DNA from: Chlamydoabsidia padenii
Lineage: Eukaryota > Mucoromycota > Mucoromycetes > Mucorales > Cunninghamellaceae
Assembly (NCBI GenBank): GCA_025330725.1
Contig: JAIWND010000022.1
Coordinates: 533,357-597,356, forward strand
Length of the DNA: 64,000 nucleotides
Reading direction: 5' to 3'
Position numbers and translations under genes: made by a program. Shown one piece after another: positions 56,398 to 64,000 of this stretch (positions within the stretch are counted from its first letter, which is position 1; each line of letters starts with the position of its first letter). The notes under the pieces were generated by a model. The model saw nothing but the letters and a program-made list of their open reading frames with translations, had not been told where the DNA came from and made no database searches.

Positions 56398-59009
56398 TTA
56401 GAATTGCTCAAACGCACGACCGGCCCTGTCGCCCCCTTTGAATCGGTATGCCCTTCCACCAAGACTATGCCACGCCGTGATTGGGACTTACTTCAACGTG
56501 AACAGCGACGCACCAATGTCGACTTTTACAACCTTACCAATGGAGCGGCTAGAAAACGAAACCGTGTCTTCTTGAAATTATTTTTGGAAACCATGACGGT
56601 ACGGCATATGTGGCTCCTGAAACTCACACGACAAATGAATTGGATGTAACCAGCCCATCTTCCGCGAATGATGCGCCTGCCCGTCAAGTGAAAAGACGTA
56701 ACGTCAAGAAGGTGTTTTCGGAAGTAAGTCTAGTATATGATAAAAATTAGTACACTAATGATGGCACTTAATAATTTAATTGTAGATATACCAGCGTTAG
56801 CGGTATCCTTAACCCAAACCAACCATATCGACATCTACCAACGTCAATCGCAGGTTTGATACGATTCCATGTGGCTGTATCGCATCTATTAAGGTGACTT
56901 CGACCTCGGACGATTCATCCATTGTTACTGTCGTATTTTATTGGAATCATGTTGGTCACGTTCCCGGCAGTGTGGAAAACATGGCGTCTGCTCCTATTAG
57001 TCGCGATGCTCGCTTGGCCCTAAAGAAATTGGTGGAAAGCAAGATGAATTGGATCACTATCAAGCACCTGCTCCGTCAAGACACTACAAGCCTTGGAATA
57101 ATGCTGGACATGGAGGACAACGCCAATATCGAAGAGTCGATGCGCTTGACATATGACTCAGTGTACTATGCGATGACCAATCATATGACGAAGGTTGCTC
57201 GACTTCACGACAATCTATCAACCAGTCTCGGCAAATGGGACACCAAGATTACTGCATCTGGTGGGCACTGCTTCTCAAAAAACTTGGATGCCATCGACGA
57301 AGGTATGATTTTGTTTGCCTTCTGCTCTGAGTGGCAACTAAATGTAAGTATTAAAGCAGCAAACAGAAACACATGTCATTGTTACTAACATTCTCTCATC
57401 TGGTGTATGTGGAATGGAGTGTCTACGAAAAGATGGCAGGGTCCTATGCATGGATTCTACTCATGGTACTTGCGTCTCCAACTTGGAGGTGAAGTATCAT
57501 CTATACACTTTGGTGGTCAGGTCATCTGCGACTGGCAAAGATCAGCCTGTGTGCTTCATGATCACCAATCATGCTGGCTCTTATCCCGTCAAGTTTTGGT
57601 TGGAATGGCTTCGTCAAGATCTGGACTTCACACCTCGGCAAATCATGATCGACAATTTTGATGCGGAGATGGCTGGGATCAAGGAAGCTTACGGTGAAGA
57701 AGTAAAGGTTGTGCTCTGCTATTGGTATATCTTGAAGGCATGGAGGCAAAATATCGTCAAGTTGGTGCAGGTGGTAAGTCGTAGGGGTACTGGGCCGACA
57801 GCTACGGAGCGAAAGGCGTATCGTGATGAAGTGCTGAAGCAGATGATCGCTATGATGTATGCCCGGACGGATGCAGAATTTGAAGACGCTTATGCCGATT
57901 TTAATGATGCAAATGACACTCCAGATGACATTTGGGATGCTACTGGCCTGATTGTTTACTTCGACAGATACTATCTTGGGAAGAGGGAAAACTGGTCTAT
58001 GGCTTGGAGGCAGGTAAGTTTCTTGTGTGAAGGAGAAGGGGAGGGCCTAGAACATAGCTTAGCACGTAATACCTTAGCGTAGTTTTATACTTTATGATGG
58101 ATTAGTGTTTTAATGTTATAAAAAGTGTGGTATTGACAATAAAAACCTTCCCTACATTTGAAACCATGTCTTTTTTTATATGTTGATATAATAGTGCGAC
58201 TTTAACATCCGTACCAACAATAATGTCGAAAGTTGGCACCGAACTTTGAAGGAAATGTATCTCCAGAAACTTTGTTCTCAGCGGGTCGATGTGCTGATGT
58301 ACGTTCTGATGGAAATGGTGCTCCCTGATTTTATGGCGGATTGTGTCAAGACTGGTGCTCTTTTCTAAAGTGGTGTGTTGACTATTGCAGAAGAAGATTT
58401 TTTTTTTTTTTTTTTTTTTTTAACAAAGCATTGTCTTTAATTAGCTTATGATGCCTTGGAAATGATCAACAATGATGTAACTGGCATAATCAAGGTAAAA
58501 TCCTTCGATTTAGAAAGCACAAGTGTCTACGACATCACCATCACCAACGACGGAAATATGATGATTGGTTACTCATGCCCATCTTTCATCCAAAGTGAAA
58601 CAAGATGTAAGCATATGTTTCTTGTGAACAGGATCCATCAGATCTTATTCCCTGATATTACTCATCAACAACAACATGCCATCAACACCAGCGAAGCACC
58701 ACCCACAAGCGACCAAGCCAATGATCCCAATGAAGTTGCCAGAGCTGTCACCATGTAAAAAACCTAATCTTTATTATAAAAGTCAAAAGCAAATACTATA
58801 CTAACTAACGTATATTCTAGTCTTAACACCAATAGCGACAGATTGCACGATCTAATGTCAAGTATTAGATACGATGATGGGGGTGCTTCTAAAATATTGC
58901 ATGCTGCAGAGATGTTGACGAATGCCTGGTCATCTTTGAAGGATGCCGAATACCCTATGCGACAAAATGATCACCAAAGACGATTTTTTTTTTCAAGTCA
59001 AATAGTATA
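56374..59009 (+). pseudogene. MULE transposase, damaged
   Basis: Open segments in order: 56374-56590 (MSFIHSSSLELLKRTTG, a basic N-terminus), 56590-56724 in another frame (VKRRNVKKVFSE, donor GTAAGT), 56787-57343 (ISRDARLALKKLVESKMNW; donor), 57413-58012 (RVLCMDSTHGT; IMIDNFDAEM; CYWYILKAWRQN), 58195-58368 (NNNVESWHRTLKEMYLQK), 58445-58758, 58822-59009. The two Asp (MDSTHGT, IDNFDAE) and the Glu (NNVESWHR) form the MULE DDE triad. The SWIM-like finger reads YSCPSFIQSETRCKH, with Tyr in place of the first Cys. A frame change near 56590 and in-frame stops at 56798-56800 and 56810-56812 after the first intron suggest inactivation, unless the splicing differs from my reading. A TAA at ~58366 also needs an unassigned splice. 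Confidence 0.8.
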
Positions 59010-59595
59010 GCTTTATTATTATTATGTATCAATAAAACAAAATAAAACACCAAATACAACTGGGGACTTCATATATGCATATATATGTATATATATGTAT
59101 ATATATATGTGTGTGTATCTACTAGATATTGATCATCTATATTATTAATACTGTATGATACTATGGCTAAAGTATGTGGGGAAGGTCGATGTAAGATTGT
59201 GCAGGCTGGAGATATGTCAAGAGGTGGATGTGTGATCGCTACTATGCTGATAGGTTATCTAATATAGTCCAAGTGAGCGGGCTGATCAACTTCAACCAAG
59301 AAGCTCTGAGTTGCTGGTCATACCAATGTAGATAATGGACCTACAATATATAAAAGATAAAAGTAACAGCAGGAGACATTCTGTTAATGGTAGTTATTCA
59401 TAGCATTCTTACAACGGGCAAAGTTTCTTTAGTGTATTCAGAGACCATGGTGTTTTGTTACAAGTTCAAAGACGATATTAGTTATCATAGTGTTACCCTT
59501 TTCAACTTTCTTTGTTACATTACCTTCTCTTTTGTTTCCTTTTGTCGTTGTGTTACTATTAGTATGTAATAAACTATTAAACTTTGTTTTAACTT

Positions 59596-59780
59596 GAAGA
59601 AGAATGGATAAAAGACATAGTTATGATGATGAGTGGACGATTGTAGGATGAAGAAAGGAAGAAAAGAGAAAAAATTGGGAGAATAACACTTTTCTAGTCA
59701 AACCTCCCCCCCCATTTTTTTCAAACCCAGTTACCTCTCCATTGGTAAAATCCTTAAGATGCGCAAAATTCAGGATAGGC
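59596..59780 (-). repeat. Right terminal inverted repeat of the MULE
   Basis: The inverted partner of 56213-56397. It includes a C9 run where the left repeat has a mixed G-rich sequence. Confidence 0.9.
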
Positions 59781-60926
59781 AACGGGTAAGCCTTTCCTTT
59801 GACACTTTTTTCTTTACCACAACTTGATGCAACACTACAATTCGACAAAACTATTGACTTGGTATTTTATAAACTATCAAAGACCTGGGTGGCCTGGGCG
59901 GGTGGTTGGAGGGCAAAAACCTTTCGACTTGTCAAAGGGGTGGTGGGGGAGGTAGCGGATTTTCGACCGCCGACATTTATGCAAAGATGAAATGTCCACA
60001 CTCCGCCCGCCAAAAACAAACTTTTTATTAAACTCTAAACGCAACCATCAGTATTAAAAAAAACATTAATGGTTAGTAATGGGTTGTTAAGTTGAGTCGA
60101 TGCTATAACTACTAATACACATCAAGTGTCTATAACTACTAATTCATATCAAGTGTAGTTCCAAGATTTTAATAGAGTAGGCCACCATAAAACCCAGCAC
60201 CATAAGTCAGATTAATTGAAGCGGTACAGTTGCAGCAACTTTAAATTAAAGATTACATCGACGTCAGTGGAAGAATCGACGACGCGCTTATCTTCAGAAC
60301 CCCCAGAAGGCAGAAGAGTCTTGATCAACGGACAAGAGTCTTGAAGAACACAAGTAACACCATAGTGAGAAAAAAAAAAAGTGAGTCAATAATATACTTG
60401 ATATTGTAAGTAGGGGGGAGATAGTATCTTGTATTAAGAGATATAAAGTGCCAACAGAATAGCAAAGAAAAGGAAGCTGTATTATTTTGATAGTTCCTAC
60501 ACAAAAAAAAAGTTAATAAAGCGTTACCCATGATGATGAGACGAGAGCCAAATGCTTACCTGTAATAAGATAGTAGTCTTGATAAAGAGCAGGAGCGGAC
60601 GAATCATGTTGATAAAGCAAAGAGACGCAAAACTCGATGCAGTAAATAGTAAAGTGAAGGGAAAAGAGAAAGAAAAGAAAGAAAGAAAAAAAGGGGAAGA
60701 AAGGGGACGGGAAAAAACATCGGGCTTTTAACTCAAACAAGAGTTGCCGAGTCATTTGTGAGACACCCCACTATATCCCTTTTCTATTACACTCACAATA
60801 TTGCGAACATGATATCTTTGGCTCTTACAACTGGCATAGAGAAAAGTAATAGCTTACATATACACGATCGATAATACTTAGAAGTGCCAGATTCGATGGA
60901 AGAAGATACAAAAACCAAAACCACAT

Positions 60927-60976
<50 letters not shown>

Positions 60977-61860
60977 GGAAAGGAGAAACGGACTTTATTT
61001 CTGTATGACACATGAAGAGAGATTATTTGCGACAAAAAAAAAAAGACACACACAAACATACTACGTTGCATTTTCCCATCTAATGATATCAACTGCATGA
61101 CAACCCTTGACCTCAATGAATTGCACTAACGTATCGGATCAAAGCATATCTAGCAAAGGGAAAAATAAAAAAAGCCATAAGGAAGGCTATTGAATTAGCC
61201 GCTTCTAAAACTGGAGCTGTTTCTCGCGATACAAATAAAGATGAGCTTAACTCTTTTGTTTAGTGCATCAAAAGCAAAGATTTTGATGGCGCGTCAAACT
61301 TTATGTTAACGTACCCGAGTAAAAGGCAAACGGAAGCAAACGGGATGATGACAAAAAATAAGGAGAGGTGAACGCACCGAATCACCGGGATTTCAAAAAG
61401 CAGAAATTCATGCAACCAAACAGAATCTATTCTTACTGCTCATTGGCTTCGACGCCATACACTTTTTATGGTAATTCAAAGAACATCAGAACTAGATATG
61501 TATAATATAATATCATTACACCTATCATACAAAACAACTTCTACACGTTTTTCATTGAATCAGAGTATACAGTATTGGCATTCTTCTCCTATCATCCTTT
61601 TAGCATGATAAGTAACAAAAAAGACAAACCTAGACTTTCGTTAAGCTCTTTTGACATTGTCAATGCAAAAGAAATGACAGGTAAATATGACTTTAAACTT
61701 GGTTTGATTGAAATGAGTGCCTGAAAGCTTGACTTTTTACTGAGAATACATCATAAAAGTACACACTCTGTTTATTGGCATCGGTTTGATAACGAGGTGA
61801 GACCTGATACTCTCCTTTTTTAGGCACATGAGGTAAAAAGAAAAAGAAAAAGAAAAAAAG
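59781..61860. other. Gene-poor right flank
   Basis: No gene is supported. A minus-strand ATG near 60608 (MIRPLLLFIKTTILLQ, GTAAGC donor) could start a tiny protein, but no convincing second exon was found. A plus-strand stretch at ~61153-61374 reads in one frame with a single stop (AIRKAIELAASKTGAVSRDT; then SKDFDGASNFMLTYPSKRQ) and looks like a relic. T-tract of 43 at 60930-60972. CCGGGATTTCAAAA at 61387. Confidence 0.4.
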
Positions 61861-61955
61861 ACTGCAAGCCTGTACAGCTCCATACAAGGGACTTGGCGCT
61901 TGGTGTTCTATGTAAAGTTTGTTGTAAATAGGCTAATTAATGCTTATGGCCCATT
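61861..61955 (-). repeat. Inverted partial copy of the terminal repeat unit
   Basis: Read on the minus strand it gives GCATTAATTAGCCTATTTAC, CAACAAACTTTACATAG, then CCAAG and TGTATGGAGC, in the same order as in the direct units to its right. It lies head-to-head with the array. Confidence 0.7.
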
Positions 61956-61989
61956 TATTGATGAGCATTCATTGTCCATTGAAGCGGTA

Positions 61990-62373
61990 GAGCTCTATTT
62001 GCTCCAATTGTCCACGAATGCTAATGATTAAAGTGGCGATGTGGACATTATAGCCTATTTCCAACAAAACTTACATAATGATCAATGTAGCAAGACCCTT
62101 GTGTCGGTCAGTTCAGACTTGCGATGACTTTTACCTGTTCTTTGCAAGAAAAAAAAAAAAAAAAGAAGTCTGGCTCCTTTTCGTACTTTTTCAGATCCCG
62201 CCTGCCTCTACCAAGGTTTGGAACAGCTCTACTGCCTTAATGGACAAGTGATGCTAATGATTAAAGTGACCATGTGCATTCCTCAGCCTATTTCCCACAA
62301 ACTTTACATAATAGTCATTGTACCAAGTCCACTGTATGGAGCAATACAGCTTCAAGATTGTTTTACCCTGACT

Positions 62374-62409
<36 letters not shown>

Positions 62410-63350
62410 GCAAAATAATTTTTGACACACAAGACAAAACTTGATTCAAAACCCGCCTACTCTCGCCTTGAATCTTGGGGAACTTTACTGCCTTAATGAA
62501 CAAGTGATGCTAATGACAAAAGTAACCATATGCATTCCTTAGCCTATTTCCAACAAACTTTACATAATGGCCAATATACCAAGTCCACTGTATGGAGCAG
62601 TATAGCCTCAAGATTGTTTTAGCCTGACTTTTGTAAAAAAAAAGTTGCAGAATGAAAATTGACACACAAGACAAAACTTAGTTCAAAACCCGCTTACCCT
62701 CACCTTGAATCTTGAGAGTGCTCTACTAGCTTAATGAACAAGTGATGCTAATGACAAAAGTGGCCATGAGCATTCCTTAGCATATTTCCAACAAATTTTA
62801 CATAATGGCCAATATACCAAATACCTTGTGTGGAGCAGTATAGCCTCAAGATCGTTTTACCCTGACTTTTGTAAAAAAAAAAAAAAAAAAAAAAGTTGCA
62901 GAATGAAAATTGACACACAAAACCAAACTTGATTCAAAACCCGCTTACTTTCGCCTTGAATCTTGGGAGAGCTCTACCAGATTAATGAACAAGCGATGCT
63001 AATGACAAAAGTGGCGATGTAGACATTATAGCCTATTTCCAACAAAGTTTACATAATGGCCAATATACCAAGTCCACTGTATGGAGTAATATAGCCTCAA
63101 GATTGTTTTACCCTGACTTTTGTAAAAAAAAAAAATTGACACACAAGACAAAACTTGATTCAAAACCCGCTTACTCTCGCCTTGAATCTTGGGAGAACTT
63201 TACTGCCTTAATGAACAAGTAGTGCTAATGACAAAAGTAAGCATGAGCATTCCTTAGCCTATTTCCAACAAACTTTACATAATAGTCATTGTAACAAGTA
63301 TCTTGTGTCGGTCAGTCCTGACTTGTGATGACTTTTACCTGTCCTTTGCT
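61990..63350 (+). repeat. Tandem array of ~240-bp units, about six copies
   Basis: Anchor sequence CTGCCTTAATGAACAAGTG or close variants starts at 62232, 62488, 62726, 62977 and 63203 (spacings 256, 238, 251, 226), with a diverged copy from about 61990. Each unit contains GCCTATTTCCAACAAACTTT, TGTATGGAGCAGTATAGCCT, a variable A-run (9-26), TTGACACACAAGACAAAAC and TTCAAAACCCGC (62445, 62682, 62933, 63159). The first and last copies share a different tail (TTGTGTCGGTCAGT, GATGACTTTTACCTG) at 62097-62140 and 63302-63345, so the array has defined ends. No coding potential is seen. Confidence 0.85.
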
Positions 63351-64000
63351 AGACGGGGGGGAAGAAAGATTCATGTTCAAAAATCGGTGTTTGAAAGCAA
63401 AAATAAAAGAGAGAGACAAAAAAAGTTCACCGAGGTGGACTTTGTGAAATATAAGATTTTGTTTTTAGAGGCGTCCCGCCACTTTTAATCTTCTTCTTCT
63501 TCCCTCTTTTCTCTTTTTCCTCTTATTTGCTCACCTTCAACAAGGCATTATGACTGTACTGTATCATTGACGATGGATTGATAAACTACTGATTACGAGC
63601 AAGTCATCAACTTTTATTCACCAACTATCACCACTGACAACGAATACCCAACTTTAGCACAAATATGAAACTCACGATGGTTGGAAACGGATAGACGAAG
63701 ATGAACGAAAGAGGTGGCGAAGCAACTGACCCTGTGGTATTGGGGTATGTTTTACTAATGGCGATGAATCTCTAACGGAGGGAAAGGCGATGGTAATGTT
63801 ATACTGTCTACACCCTTCAAGACTTTGATACTAATACTTTTGCTTCTCTCTTCGTCTTTTTTCATGTTTAGGTAGAATTGATACATACTAACTCTTTGTG
63901 TATGGGCTACGTACTGGTAATGGACAAACTAGGGGAAACGGTAAAGCAATCAAATAACAGGGGGGGGAGAGGAGATGCTGTAAAATGGTCCTTTCTCTTT
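63351..64000. other. Right end of the window, no gene seen
   Basis: Contains G8 (63354), pyrimidine-rich DNA at 63488-63530 that could be a promoter leader, and short open stretches (ETHDGWKRIDEDERKRWRS near 63667-63729) that end quickly. G7 near the right end. Nothing can be assigned. Confidence 0.35.

Larger units (their letters stand above)
56213..59780. mobile_element. Mutator-like (MULE) DNA transposon, about 3.57 kb
   Basis: The element is bounded by long terminal inverted repeats (56213-56397 and 59596-59780), beginning GCCTATCC at both outer ends, and encodes a MULE transposase with DDE residues and a SWIM-like zinc motif. I find no target-site duplication of 8-11 bp: the left flank ends AAGATTGTC and the right flank starts AACGGGTAA. 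So the ends may have been altered, or the true ends lie a little further out. The transposase carries stops and a frame break, so this copy is probably non-autonomous now. Base composition is more GC-rich than the surrounding DNA. Confidence 0.88.

Noticed and set aside
56200..59795. Target-site duplication around the MULE
   Set aside because: The 9-11 bases on either side (AAGATTGTC left, AACGGGTAA right) do not match.
60513..60755. Phe-rich minus-strand frame and tiny ATG-GTAAGC exon
   Set aside because: Most of it reads through a polypyrimidine tract, and no continuing exon keeps a frame.

Overview
The window reads as nuclear DNA of an early-diverging filamentous fungus, most likely Mucoromycota (inference from gene content and architecture; I cannot name the genus). 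Genes are compact and intron-rich: up to 14 exons, introns mostly 45-110 nt, GTAAGT-type donors and TAG acceptors. Intergenic DNA is full of A/T homopolymers. I see no rRNA, tRNA, CRISPR or bacterial-type operon. Exon coordinates below were worked out by hand from splice sites and phase, and every spliced model marked as closed ends in frame at a stop.

Layout. 1-2.2 kb: the tail of a gene, a small Ser-rich protein and a decayed RuvB-like 2 (RUVBL2/Reptin) pseudogene. 2.4-11.4 kb: a KRE9/KNH1-like GPI protein, an ASXH (DEUBAD)-domain protein, WDR48/UAF1, elongin C (divergent from WDR48) and mitochondrial inner-membrane protease IMP1. 11.9-24.6 kb, all minus strand: an alpha/beta-hydrolase fused to a tyrosine phosphatase, a long disordered WG-repeat protein, survival factor SVF1, a kelch protein with three membrane segments, and a pepsin-like aspartic protease. 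24.6-26.6 kb: an unresolved stretch of exon-like fragments. 26.6-36 kb: a PHO84-type phosphate transporter, a coiled-coil protein of unknown role, a TMX-like membrane thioredoxin/PDI, 6-phosphogluconate dehydrogenase and a stomatin-family SPFH protein. 37.4-55.7 kb: an unrecognised three-exon gene, an MCT-type MFS transporter with apparent 2-nt and 5-nt microexons, Rab geranylgeranyltransferase alpha, a Myb/SANT protein, an alpha/beta-hydrolase, FAM32A, serine palmitoyltransferase LCB1, a SET-MYND methyltransferase and eIF5A (its start codon is split by an intron). 56.2-59.8 kb: a Mutator-like (MULE) DNA transposon with about 185-bp terminal inverted repeats and a damaged transposase. 59.8-64 kb: gene-poor DNA dominated by a tandem array of ~240-bp units with an inverted copy on its left.

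Most genes are ordinary housekeeping genes and do not form one pathway. Two local themes stand out. ASXH protein, WDR48 and elongin C are three consecutive ubiquitin-system genes. A short motif, consensus TTGAAATCCCGC in either orientation, recurs some 65-250 nt upstream of roughly half of the genes and is also embedded in each unit of the terminal repeat array; it is the best candidate for an undescribed regulatory element here.
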